64,000 nucleotides of DNA, taken from Clonostachys chloroleuca (taxonomy: Eukaryota > Ascomycota > Sordariomycetes > Hypocreales > Bionectriaceae). How positions within the stretch are numbered: the stretch's first letter is position 1; each line of letters starts with the position of its first letter. Positions 23,160-36,171 of this stretch are shown in pieces. The position numbers and the translations under genes were made by a program. Where the stretch lies: assembly GCA_037952775.1 (NCBI GenBank), contig JBANAY010000001.1:1550001-1614000 (forward strand). The letters run 5' to 3'. The notes below the pieces were generated by a model. It did no database searches and was not told the DNA's origin. It saw only the letters and a list, made by a program, of their open reading frames with translations.

Positions 23160-26100
23160 GTGGCGGGCGGTTTTGCGCTGGAGTGTGAGTTCCTCAGATA
23201 GAGTTTGGCGCCAGCAGCAAGGTTTCGTTCCAGGCCAGCTTCTAGAAATTGCTGGGGGAAAGTCGACACGAGGGGGCGGGAGAATGGAACCGGTACGTTT
23301 CCGATCCGAAGAGGCGTTGTGTTCCGGGTAATCGCTGGCTGATTGTCGACTGGAGGCGTTGGATGGGATGTACTGGGAGGAAAGCGCGCGCGCTTCATCA
23401 AGGGGATTGTCTGTGTACATGCAGGTATGTGATGGATGTGATGATTATAGATGCGGACTAGCTGCTGGCTGGCGCTGCAGGTTCTGCTACCGCCGACGCC
23501 CGTAGGCCGACCTGCAGATGAAACTCGGATCGACCTGCTATGCACATTGACGAGGCGTCCATGTGCGAGAAGTGCGTTATCGTCACAGCGCAGCCAGGTA
23601 GAGTACATATGTACCTAGAGGATCAAAGCATCAGAGCAGTAGAGCACGCCCATCATCACCCACTTCCCCCTCACTTCCCTCGTCCACCACCTCCTGGCTG
23701 ATACTAGATGCTAGGTGCGTGGTATGTCTGCAGCGGCTGGCGTTGGCTTGGCGCGCGTGGCATGTACAACGCGCTACCACCAGGGCCAACAAACGGTCAA
23801 CACCCACGAGGTAGAATTTCCATTGCCTGCTAGCTCCCCGAGGGTCTGCCCACTACTGTATCTACCTTACTCTTGGGCGCATGTCGCGTTTTGCCCTGTT
23901 ATGGCGGCGGTTGGTGTCGTACTCCCCCCATCCACACGCCCTCCCAGCCTATGTACATACAGACCTGTAGCAGTAGCGCTGTTGCGTGGCGGTGGCATAC
24001 TAGAACTGGAAGCCTCGCAGATGCATGGCAAGCCTGTTGGCTCTAGCTGGGTTTCTCGTGGGTTACGGTGTGGGTGATGAGCAATGCGGCTGCAAGGGAG
24101 AGTCGTCACCAACTGGCATGCTCGCAAGCTTACCTCGAAGGGGGGCAAATGAGCCTGGGGAAGTTTGGTTTCCGGTAAGATAGGCGAGTAACGGTTAGAG
24201 GGAAAAGATGCAAACGAAGGGATGATTAACGGCTGGATGATCAAGCATTACTCCCTGTCCCGGGCGGGCGCAGCTTGGCCAGGCCCCTCGCCCGCAGGTA
24301 AAATGCTAATCACTCAATTGAATTTCAGGTCCCTCCTACCTTTTTTACTATTATTAGCGGGGTTTAGGCTATCCCTTTGACGGGCTGGTGAGGATGCGCC
24401 AGCCAGAACTGGGCGCCGCGACGACTCCGCTCGGGCTGGATACGAATGTCCCAGGCCCTGGTGAGACGGTGAAGATCTTGTTCAGGTCATCGGAATATCT
24501 CTCACTTATATGCATGCATGAGGAAGAGGGCACCGTCGAGGGCGGGGGAGCTGGGACTTCCGTTGCATCCACGCATAACGCCGACGGTGAGCTCGCTCTC
24601 GTTGAATTGGATGAGGGCAAACCAAGCAAAATGCTGGCTGCAGGACTGGCCTCTGCCAAGGTCGGGGAGCCCACTGCACTACTGCACACGCCCCTCCTGG
24701 CCCCCCTGCTCCCACGGCTTTCTTCTCCCCTGGACCTCTTCTTCGGCTTGATACACATCAGGGTCACCCCCCCAGCCAGAGGTGATGTCGAAGCCGCAGC
24801 GGGCAAATTGGCGAGAGGCACCGTGCAGGGCTCCGCTCGCTGAGAGGCACCTCAACTGTGTCAAGAGAGGCTAGTGGGATGTGGAAACAGGTTTGAGGAG
24901 AAGCTCCAGCCATCCATCCATCTAATTCTGGTATTTGTTGTGGTTCACTAATGCAGTCGAGACACAGTAGAGCATATGGCTGAAAAGACGGATCAACGCC
25001 TCCAAGGTTGTCTAGCCTGCTCTTGGGGGAAGCGAGAACGAGAGGGTTGAAACGGGCCACACCCATGTAGCAAATCAGTCTGGAGAAAGGCATCTATCTA
25101 TCCAGGTAGTAGGGCTGCATGTAACTGTAAATAAAGAAAGTAGCATGGATGAAGGATCGATCACGGCAGATCCCCACCCCTGCTGGAGAAGAAGAAACAA
25201 AAGAAAGCAATTCTCGGAAAGCCCCTTTTGGTTCCGGACAACGCGCGAGCGAAGAAGGCAAGAGAAATGAGACAATTCGGATAATGGTCTTGCCTGGTTG
25301 GCTGCGCCGTGTGTGAGTGTGAGTGTGTGAGTGTTAGAGCTGGTGGTGGTGCGCGTGTGTAGAGAGAGGCTGCATCTTCCGCAGGGATACAGCAGATCAC
25401 AGGTGCCTCGCATATCCGGGCAGTCATTGGTCAGTGAATACGTATGTATTGATTTAGAAAAATTTGTGGCCGGCTGGATACCGCCATTTGCTGCAAGCAC
25501 GGACATGTGATGGCAGCGGCATAAGCTGGACTCTGTCAGGTGATGAAATGGCGGAGGGCTTTTGGGGGCTCATTGGCAGCACAAACCGGCGGATCTGGAC
25601 TTTGGCACATCAATTCAGTTATTAGTTGAGATACCTGCCTATCATACTTGTACATGCAGACGTCGATTCAACCAACATCAGTACATTTCCAATGGCGTAG
25701 AATTGGCAACTGGGCCAACCCTCAAGACACCCACAAGCTGCAACATGCAAACCCCCTTCTTCTCGACTTCATCATCACAGCATCATCCACCCATCCATCC
25801 ATCTGCGCCGTGGATCCATGTCTGGATGCACCCCGATTAGACTGAGTTCACCCTATGGGAGGGACCCCCTTCTCTTGGCACGCGTCGCCCCGGCCGATCC
25901 ACGTGGCATGGGTCCTGGTCAGAATCTTCATTGTTCAGGTCCCTGGTTTCTTTTATTGTTTGCTTTTCTCTTCTAGCTCAACACGTCCCTGTCTGTCGAT
26001 TGCCACTCTGCCAGTTTCTATGTGTGTGGATATCATGTGCGGTCGATCGGGCCTTCGTAGGCGAGCGTTGATTGATTACTCCAGATTTCGTGTTTCATGT

Positions 26101-29100
26101 ATATGCACGTCCGAGTACATTAGGAGTAGTAGACACACACACACGTGTGCTTTAGGTCTTTTCTTCCCTGCCCCGAGTCTAGACTTGATAGCCTGCATGT
26201 CGTTGCTTCCGTTGAAGATCCGAGCAGGCGGCTTATTCACCCATCACCCATCCTTTCGTCCTTCCTGAGACATTCCGCCTCGAACGCATCCCTATTCTGT
26301 GGCACGTGGAAACTTGCAAATGCGGACGCGCATACTATGTTACAGGGGTACTCCTTGGCCCGGACGGAAGCGTGGCTACATTTAACCTTCCGTCCCTCCA
26401 ATGAAGACCGGATCATAGTAATATTGAGCGGAAGAGCCTATAGAATGATGACTGGCTGCTTTAGCTTCGAGCCATTCAACCTCGTTGCCATCTGCGTATG
26501 ACTTCAACTTCTTCCACCCGCTATTGATCGGACGATGGCTGCCACTTTGGTCACCCCTTTTCCTGGGACTTGTGCACACCATCACCGCCGACGAGAAACG
26601 CGTGTGTGCAATCTCGAGTAATGTTGCTAGCTCGTGTTTGCAGCTCATCCATATACATCTACCTACATAAGCGCGAAGTGAGTTTTGTGAGGGAGTGTGT
26701 GCATAGAGAGAATGTGCACGACGCCATCAGGATCCTTTTTTGGGCAATCTTCATCATCCATCTAGCCATTGTTCTAGCAAGGGCTAGAAGGACTAGATGG
26801 GCTACCAGTCGCTAGCCACCTGTGAAGAGTGGTGATTTGCAGTGTGGCAGGGGACAAGCTCACCCTTTAGCCAGCTTGTGATTTTCGCGCACAACTAATC
26901 TTGCACTACCCTGTAGATGCAGCCTTAGATCACTGTAGGGTGCAGAACAACCTGAACTTCGCGCTAGAAGGGATTCAGAAGCTTGTCACTGTGTCATCGG
27001 CAATTCACCGATACGTAATGATTTCTAGTTTGCAATATTAACGTTTTCGCCTACTCTCATGACGTATCGTCCGCGGCGAAGGAGGGCGGAAATTCCAGCA
27101 AACGGGTCAGTGGACTGCTGGATGGATGGAGCGTCGATCCAGAGCAGCAGGAATCTTACCGGATCCATGTTTCCTTCTACTGCCGCTGAAGTAGCAGAGT
27201 GGCACATCGCGCTTGAGCAGCAATAGAGCAGGATAGACTTTGGCGCTAGAAACATCCACGGAACCGCGAACCCGAACTCATATCCCAAAGGTGTGGCAGC
27301 CCGGCACAAAAGCCCTCACGCCTCAACCTCCTTGTCATCGATTCTGGAACGGCGGTCTTTCTTTCCTATTCCAGCCGTTCCAGCGGCTGAGACGTCTTAC
27401 AAGCGCAGCCTTTTGGTGATCACCGTCCGTTGGGCCTCAACCACCCCCTCCCCTTCCCATACACCCAAGCAAGAAAGTACTGACCGGCCACATTTTAGAC
27501 TTCTGGTTTCTCCTGCTGTTTCTCCGGTCCGCAGACGAGATATCGGTGGCGCAGAAGGAACGATTCTCCATGTACCTGGACAGTCATCGTAGCTAGCGCA
27601 GGGGGGAGCGAAAACGCATCGGCAGCGGCGGATAGCCATGTGCTCGCACAGCGCCTGTTCAACCTGCATATCCCCATATCCACATGCACGTACTTCTCGT
27701 GTGAGTGGATGTGACCGCCCTAGTGTTTTGTGGTGGTGGATGTTGGTGGGAATCGATTACGGCTCTGAGCTTGGGATGGAGTTACACCACGCACACACAA
27801 CCACCTTCCCCTCCTAATTCCGTCCCGTACCACTGCAGGCCTTGTGCTACTCTGCAATTCTACATTGTACGTAACGCGACCCTTGGCACCGCAGGCTAGG
27901 CCGGGTTCCTCTGAGCTATCAAGAGGCTAAACCTTCAGCTATAGTGTTCTGTGTGGGACCCGAGAAAGGCGATTCGTCCCATGTAAAACATGCAGTCAGC
28001 AGGCTGCCAGGCTAACTCGCAGCACCCTGGCTTGATAGAGGTACAAGTGGCTAGTAGCCGATGCTCGACCTCGAATCCGTACCGTCGCTGGGATCGGCTG
28101 CTGAAACGAAACGCATTTGCCCACCCATGTACACATGGCAAGATGCCGACTAACAAGTCACTTCGTGCGGGGAGAAAGCCGAAGAAGGATAATGAGATCA
28201 ACAAGCTGGGATGTGTGTAGACAGATACCTGCAGGATGATATCTTCGGTATCTACCTATGCCGCTTCTAGCTCGACCCCTCACAGCTGGACATAGAGGGC
28301 CCCTGGATGCCACTTGTGGTTCCTGGCCTCGGGCCATGTGCCATGTTGGAATATTGGCCGGAGATGCTGTACTCAGGGATCAGAGAGAGATGCTGGCTTG
28401 GTTCTCCCAATGTCCTTCTGCTGGCTGGACTTGCTATTCTACGGGGAAATGGCGTTCTGATAGAGTATATTGTGCGCCCAACTGCCGCCCTAGGCAACAC
28501 TACTAGCCTTACACCAGAAACGCCAACATCGAAGGAGGAGCGTGCTCTGGGCGTGAGTTCAACCAGATGGTGAGATGGATGTTTGGTATGGCCTCCTGGT
28601 CCTGGCCATGGTCGTACTCAGGACTCCTCTCACACACTAGGGGAGAGCACTCCGTTCATGCCGCTGCGGAGCTTGGGCTCGTGAGCGATCCTCCGATAGA
28701 TTGAATCGTACGTCTTTTAATGGAGCTGGCCAGCAAGGGAGCCTAGATCTGCATTGGGGTCCCTTTGGAGTGGAGGGGGATCGGTACACCGTCCACCGTG
28801 CCCAGACCGAGCAATGACAGGAACGCAGACAGCTCGTTTCCTCGTCCAATTGGGTGCCAACTTGCCCCGAGGGGTGGCTAGCTGTTTGGACTGAGATTTG
28901 AGGCCGGCCCTTGGCCGCTATCGAATCGACCCCGTGAAACACGAAGTTGGCCGGGGTTTACTACATGGCAGCAACAACGAGCACTGAGAGATGGGCTCCA
29001 GTGCGCACATGCAAATGCAGATCAGGCTCGCAAACGCCTTCTTCATCCCGCCCAAAATATGTTAGGGACGTGGTACCTGTGCCATCTTTCCCTTGGCCCT

Positions 29101-29999
29101 TCTGACCGAGACTAGCCAGGGCGATCCTGGACTTGCTGATGCCATGAACACACTTCCTCGGAGACAGAAGAAGAGAGAGACCCGTCCTTTTGCTGCAAGG
29201 ATATCGCCCTTCCAGCCGCATCTTCTCCGGTGTGGCTCAGAAATTCAGGCAACGAACTTTCTTTGCTTCCCCTACCTTCTCCCTCCTTTCGAGCCCAGGT
29301 CCGACCCCTGCCTGCATGACCAGCCCGAGGTCAGTCCCAGATAAGCCCGACCAACATGCAGATGGAACGGCTGCATATTCCCTTCCCCTCGTGCTTGGCT
29401 GTATCAGTCCGTTCTTCATGCACTTGCATCAGCCGTCACAGCATGCTTACCGGAAAGGCTAATGCATCTTAGCTCACTGCGGGCCGGGGCTCTCCTGTCA
29501 GCTGCGAACTCCTCTGTACGCACGCCCATCCTAACCCAGCGGGAACTTCTCGCCAACACGCTTCATGGCGCTTGGAAGGAATATCGCTAGTCTATCATTT
29601 CCCCAGCCTGAACCAGCGGTTGGCGTGTCGGTTGGTTGGCGCGCCATCTACCCGTCAGCCCTCGAGTCCACCCAGCTCCGATTTGAGCCTTGTTTCCTTG
29701 AATAGCATCCGTCCAAGAACCCAAGGAGTTGGGATATCTCGTGCTTATCTGCAGGGCGTTATTTGGCCTCCCTTGGCAGCATGGGTGGTGAATCTCCCTG
29801 TTTGTATACTTGCTTTTCCTTATTTAACTGACGGCGAGCCTGTGAAGAATCTTTACCCTACACTGGGGAAACAGTTTCCGCCCCTTGCCATGATCTAGGG
29901 CATTTAACGAGAAAGGGTATGAATAGTAGACTGTAAAGAACGATAGATGTTGTGTTTCATGTTTATCTGTAATGTGTGAACTCGATCTATGGGCATGGT

Positions 30000-32900
30000 T
30001 GTATGTTGGGCGTAAGGTATGGCTAAGCGGGACTCTCTTCCTTTGCACAAAGGCTCGTAGAAGCCCGCAACTTACACCAAATTACCCCCAGTGAATAAAT
30101 CGGCATGTTAATTGTGCAATCACAACGCTCCATTCGTGACACTGCTTGCAGCTGATATAAAACCATGCCACTGGTCCCCCCGAGGGCTGTCTACGCGATA
30201 CTGTTCATGTTAGTCATTGATATTGAAGTGTAATGAGAGACAAAAGAGCTACGGCGAATGGAGGAGTGAGATGCCCAAAAAATTGAACCTTTACAACCAA
30301 CAGACTCGCTAGTGTTGGATTGTTTGGCCTTTCGGAGAGAGGTTTGCATTATGCTAACTATATTCCTACTTACCAGAAAGAGTCGGCGGGAGCTTGTGTC
30401 GTAAAAGGGCACTACAAAAGGGCTGGGAACAAGAGTATTTGGGAAGCGAAGGCTGGTTTGGATCGAGCTGTGCACCTCCTACGCTGAAGTTTCTTCGAAC
30501 GTCATACGCAAACGAGCCCACCATTTCTAATCTTAAATATGCTACGTGCGTATATTTCCATAGCTTCTAAAGAGTTGGTCAATTGCTTGATTGATAAGCT
30601 GTCGACATCCATAGAGAGCGAGACTTTGGCTGTCTGAATCATCTAGCTCGAGCTACTGATGATGGCGAAAGGTAAGATAATCATTGCTCGTGCCCCAATT
30701 ACACCGTCCTCAGAACGGAGCGACCGGCATCAAATGTCACACATCTCATGAATCTCACCAGTGAGATTTAATCCAAAGTGAACACTGCAACGGCGAGAGA
30801 CAGTCAACCTGATAATGCCACGCTGTTTCTGCAATAAAGAAGTCGAGGGAACGACTGTAATTAGCCATCGCTAGTGTCCGTATAATTCTGAAACCGGTAT
30901 GCGGCCTCGGTTTATAGGTCAACTCACGGAGCTTAGGCGTTAATGAAATGATGGTGTCCAAACCCAAATAGGGTCGGCCATGCCCAAATATGTAGGCTCA
31001 TCTGGAAGGTTGGTACTAGGGGATCTGTATTTCGTAATTAAAATTGCTCCGGGATTGGTTTCTGAACGCTGTTACAACTTTGTGACATCCAATTTACAAT
31101 GATTTGTCTCATCTCACCGACTTAAAGAGGGTATAGTTATCCGCCGCTTGCCCTGGCACTTGCTTGCGATTAGAACCAGCGAACAATCCGGGCATTTGAG
31201 AGAGACGGAAAGGTGAATCTGGTTGATATTGGGCTTCGAACACGTTTGAATGCTCCTAGAGTGATGGCAGGTAGATCGTCTGCCAATCTCTACCAAACGA
31301 CATTGACAATTATTATCCCATCAATAAGGGAGGCTAATATCGAGAAAGCAGGGAAACTCGTGTGAAAAGTCGTATGATTAATGAAAGAGGAATCCCCCCC
31401 TAACCCATTTCGCAGTCAACTTGCCCACACTTTTCTTAATCGTTTTTCATCACGTCTCGACTTGTCCGACAGATGAAATTAGAGGAACTCAATGAGAAGA
31501 AACTCCTTGCATACGAGCATTACAATAATTATGCGACATTCCAAGCTTGCCGCCAGGAGGTAGCTTCTATAGAGGGAGTCATGCCATAGTATCGGGCGAC
31601 TTTCTTTTGGAGGACACTCGTAGTGCGGAAAGAAGTAAGACCTTATGTCAAAGAACTTCTCTCGCTTATATGGCCTGTATTTCTGCTAGATTTCCCCTGC
31701 GCTTGCACTATTGTTTAGGACGCATCTTCTACTAACGTACGTTAATGTTGTCAGTTACTTCACATATATTACATGGGAGATTTTCTCCCGGAAGAGATCT
31801 ATTCTGCCTCGATTTTCTGTTTTAGATGGCGCCCGAATGTATGGGAATACTGGTCTCGTGGAATCCGGTAGGTCTCAATTTGAGAAATATCTTCTTTTAG
31901 CTACTACCAGCGTGAGGGAAACCACGTAAAGGTAACCATCTGACAAGTAACTAGCAGTTCGTCCTGCAATCCCTGGCTCGTGTCCAATAAAAATTGAGGG
32001 CAAATAGTCGTTTCAAAGAAATAAATATGAGAGCTTGACATATTCGGGCATCGCTGACGACTCCCATACTATGTAATTACCTGAGGCCCTCAAAATACCC
32101 ATAGCAAGACTCAATTGTACGTAAGAGTATGTTCATAGGCAAGAAACTCCTCACCTTTAATATTGATATGTGCCCCTAGGTTGCCACCAAGGTATTCATG
32201 ATTGCTTTGGTGCCAAAAACTCCGTGGCGAGTTCTTAGGAAGCGGATCTTTCGACATGACAAAAATGTTTAGGACCTATGGATCAACCTTTCAAGGGCAT
32301 TGTCCAAACTGACTTCATTCGTCAAATAATTAAGGTAAATTGCCATCACAATGAGCTATTAGCGCATGTAGCGCAACTGAATACTATTCTCAAATAATTT
32401 GATCCATGCCAATATTAAAGGCACTCAGACGTATTTCAGTCACCAGAGGTTGAAGAACCTTCAAACTTGTCTCCTACAACGCTGGATCTCCTCTCCGTGA
32501 TGGAGGAATAAGTCATGTACCCTGAGAGAATTAAAGCAATGTGTTAAAGAGACATAGTAGGGCCGCTTTGTGAGAAATTACTTGCCTGCTGTCAAGTGAA
32601 TAGAGACCTCAAGGTTGCTGTGTATTTTTGTCTTCAGTTTGTTATCACATTCTGGGGCTGGCCCTGATTTATATCCATCAAGACTGGCATTATTTGGGGT
32701 TTAAGGCCACGACATTGAGACCCGAAGAAGCTCGCAATATACGTCAACTTCAACAGACTCTCTGACATCACAGTTGCTTTGGTGGAAGGATGGATCTCAT
32801 GACAAAAGGCTATTTGAGAAGTATGCTTGGGGGTGAGTTGAATCATCTTCTCAGGAGTAGCTGGTTAGTATTCTTGGGGGAACCTCGAGGCAGAAGCACC

Positions 32901-33500
32901 TCAGTATCTCAGTTTGTTTCCTGTCAAGGGCATAGATACTATCGAAGACCGATATGTGCCAGTAGGTCAGCCTAAGTCTATGCTTTCTCTCAGCCATGCT
33001 GGGATTCATGAAGACATTTTTCATGCATAGATCATAGTTGGGGTCATAAATTTCAATGGTAGCTTCATAAATGTCCAATCAGAGTGGGAATCTGATTGGC
33101 ATAGAAAGCGTAGTGAAGTATCTCGCAGACATGAAGGATACAACATGACAGAAAACTCCGCAATTAGCCTTTGATACGTATCTTTCACACTCAACTGTTC
33201 TTTATCCATGGTTCTATGTTATTTGCTATTGCATGTTGCCCTGGTATTCTGTTGCTTATTGTAGTTGTTGCCTTGATATTGTGGTTGGAACACAATGTCG
33301 GTGGCCTTGACCCGCACTTGGTCGTATGATTTTCCTACTACCTTGCCACCCTGAGGCTGAGGAGGAACTATTGACCAACGACAAACCGACCTTCTGCTTA
33401 TTGATGATTGATGAGGTGGCTATCGCCACGCTCAGTTGCATGATATCATCTGCCTAGTTGGGTTGGGAATGAACTATGAGAAGGAGGGTCTAGATGATCG
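30000..33500. other. A/T-rich block, possibly a degraded repeat (unidentified)
   Basis: Compared with its surroundings this stretch is visibly richer in A and T, TA-rich, and broken by frequent stops on both strands. In ascomycetes such blocks are often old transposons damaged by repeat-induced point mutation. I could not recognise a reverse transcriptase, integrase or transposase motif, nor find terminal repeats by eye, so the boundaries are approximate and the origin is inference. Confidence 0.3.
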
Positions 33501-36171
33501 GGGCCTGGGGACAAGTATATCGGAACATGCTTTAAAGAAATAAGCATAGAGTTCTCGGTATGTATTCATGACCAAGAATTACGCCAGAGGCTGGTGGCTG
33601 AAAACCAGTTGGGCAATAGCCTGCCGAACGGGTAACTTGACCCGAGTGTGGGCTTACCATAGCGTAGGTATGATTAGAAATAGTTGGGGCTACTGTCGCC
33701 GGGGACGCATTTGGGCATTCATTTGTGGATCTTGTAAGTGAGGCAGTGTCTGTGGTTGAAGAGGTAGTCACATCCATATAGCTATTCTTCGTCTGATGTG
33801 CGTCGCTAGATCGTTGCCACGTCAAGCAGGGGAAAGGGAATCGTGAGAACCGGGCATCTCTATTGGTCAGGGATCTATTGGTCAGGGACAGGTTCAAGCA
33901 CGGATGCTTAGGAAAATGCGCCTCGGCGCCACGTGAGTCCTCGCCTGATCTGGTTTGATGGTGGTTTGGAGAGCACGCAGTGGAACGGCGGAGAGAAGGC
34001 CAACCAAACTGGTGGGACGGGAGAGGCTTGTGGGAAGAGGTTCGTTGCAGTGGCTGGCAGGCACAACCAGCCACACAGACGTAGGGCTATTTTTAGGTAC
34101 TGGCCTAAGGAACCATGGATCACAATGGCTCCAGGGGCTTAGAGCTGCTAAAACCCACGATGGGTCCCTACATACAGTGTCACCACACACTGTAGTTTCT
34201 CTCCTCAGTACGGCTTTCCTCATTGTTGAATAATAGCTGGTCATCGATGGCGGTCACAAATCGCCCTTTCTTGCTGCTTAGTAACGGATCTTTTAATGAG
34301 AGTGAGGAATGAGCACCATCCAGGTAGTGATACAATTAAATATCCGAGACTGAACATTCAGCTGTGACATTGTGCACAGATGAGGTTTCCAATCCGGAAG
34401 AAGATCTGACTTCCTTAGATAGAATGATACACAGTGCAGATTGACGCTATGAACGCACTGTATTTCCACTACGTCTAGTGGGTCTCGCTGTCTGACAACC
34501 AGAGACCGCACAGAAAACAACCTTGCTCAACACCCGTGGTTCCTTGTCTTGGCCTAAGCTTGTTGATGCCGACATTCATTCTGGGAAGACGAAGGCTGAT
34601 TCTATACGCCGGAGGAGGCATCAGCTTAGACTGTGTTGGTGTTATTATTCTCAGTCTGCTCTGGACACTGACCTCCTTGCGCTGCGCTCGGGCACCTCAC
34701 TGTAATCATGTGCTATCTTCCAATAGCGCACAGTGGCCCCCTCCAGTGCTCTCCACTGACAATCATCACAGCACTTGTCATTACAGCAACCGTTGAGACG
34801 AATCCTTCTTGCCAGAGAGTGATTTTGGTGTTGGAAATAGGGGCCATGCCATGTGGGTAGCATTGTATCATCGCAGCAGGTAGTGCCAGAGTAAGCATAG
34901 ATGGAGGCTGCCGGGGTGCAGATCCGCCCCGCAGGTTTGCAAAGTCCTCGAATCAATCTTCCTCAGGTCTTGCTCTCTCGCTCGCCTCTCACTGGCAGCC
35001 GGCTCCCTTATGGCGCGCATGGTTGTCCCCCATGCCTCTTCGGGCAAGGCCGTTCCCCATCTGCTCAAGGCTGTGCGCTCTGTTTGTCGTAATAATAGTC
35101 ATCTTGGCCATAAGCACGCAGGGCAGAGCGAGGTGCCAACCATGCAGCCATGTAGATGTAAATGTCTGAGATCTACCCAGCTGGGACATGGCTATTGATA
35201 ATGTATTCGCTGTATTGACGGGAGAGGAATGAATGCGCATATACTGTACTGCATACATAGCGCTGTTGGTAGTTGTCCAATTCTCCATTGATTCATTGTT
35301 TGGAAGAATCAATTATATTATCCACTTACCCACCACCGCCCATTCAGCCGCTCGGCCTGCAAATCTCCTCGGCTCGCTCCCTCGTTCTCTGCTTCGGGAG
35401 ACAAGATCTGCTCAGCTCCTCAACCCAGTCTTGAGTTGTGTAGACAGCCGATCGACCCTTGGCTGCTCTGGTCCGACTTCTGTCAGCACCTCGCGAACCC
35501 CGGCACTCCTCTGAACCGAATTAAGATTGCTGTAAGGAGCTTCTCTTTCTTTCTCCGTCCCTCCCCCTCTCTGCCTTCTACCACCCCGTCGACCATGTTG
35601 CTCCGTTATCACTCTATTTGACCGTCTCCATCCCTCTACGTTTGTTGGTGGGGGAGAACCTCATCTCTGCCCCCCACATGCATAAGGCCTTGTAGCTGTG
35701 CTACCCTGCCACACACCTCTTTTTGTTTAGCAAGGACCCGTGTCGGGATTGTTTTAGTACCACTTGCTTCCCTGGTCGCCTTCCATCGAGCGCACGTCCT
35801 TTCGCTCTCAAGTAGTGCTGGCTTCCATCTAGAACACTCGTGGAAGGTCCTTCACTCTCCTCCCTCTTCACTTTCTCACCTCGCGCTCACCCTCTCATAA
35901 TTCCTCAATTCTACCGGCGTCACTCGAAGTTTTTCTTTTTGCTTCTTTTTTCCTCTAATGATCGTATAGTTCAGGTTCTTCATGCTGATCCATTAATTGG
36001 GACCCTGCCAAGAGACATTCAACCTCTTGGCGGTTGCTTGTAATATCCCCACGGCACGCTTCGCAAACAAGGACCGCTGTATATATTCCAGTCATCTCGA
36101 GTCTTTGATCAATTGTTCATTCCGACCCTCATTTCAGGTTAATTGGCTTTGGTTGAGCCGTCATTTTCACC

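Larger units (their letters stand above)
21219..36171. other. Gene desert of about 15 kb
   Basis: I find no gene that I can support. The first part (to ~29.5 kb) has normal GC with many chance frames and microsatellites (CATC repeats near 25790, CA repeats near 26135). The middle (~30.0-33.5 kb) is A/T-richer with dense stops. The end (~35.3-36.17 kb) is C/T-rich and probably the promoter and long 5' leader of the membrane-protein gene. Translating parts of the A/T-rich block by eye gave no recognisable transposon domain. Confidence 0.5.

Noticed and set aside
24369..24843. Two ~150-codon frames on opposite strands over the same bases
   Set aside because: Mutual overlap, low-complexity Ser/Pro or Gly/Ala composition and no neighbouring exons suggest chance frames.
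31400..33230. Possible reverse transcriptase or transposase in the A/T-rich block
   Set aside because: Partial translations on both strands showed hydrophobic and charged fragments but no catalytic motif or terminal repeat that could be named.
33871..33895. Tandem CTATTGGTCAGGGA pair as a possible element end
   Set aside because: It is only two copies, with no matching copy elsewhere that I can see and no inverted repeat.
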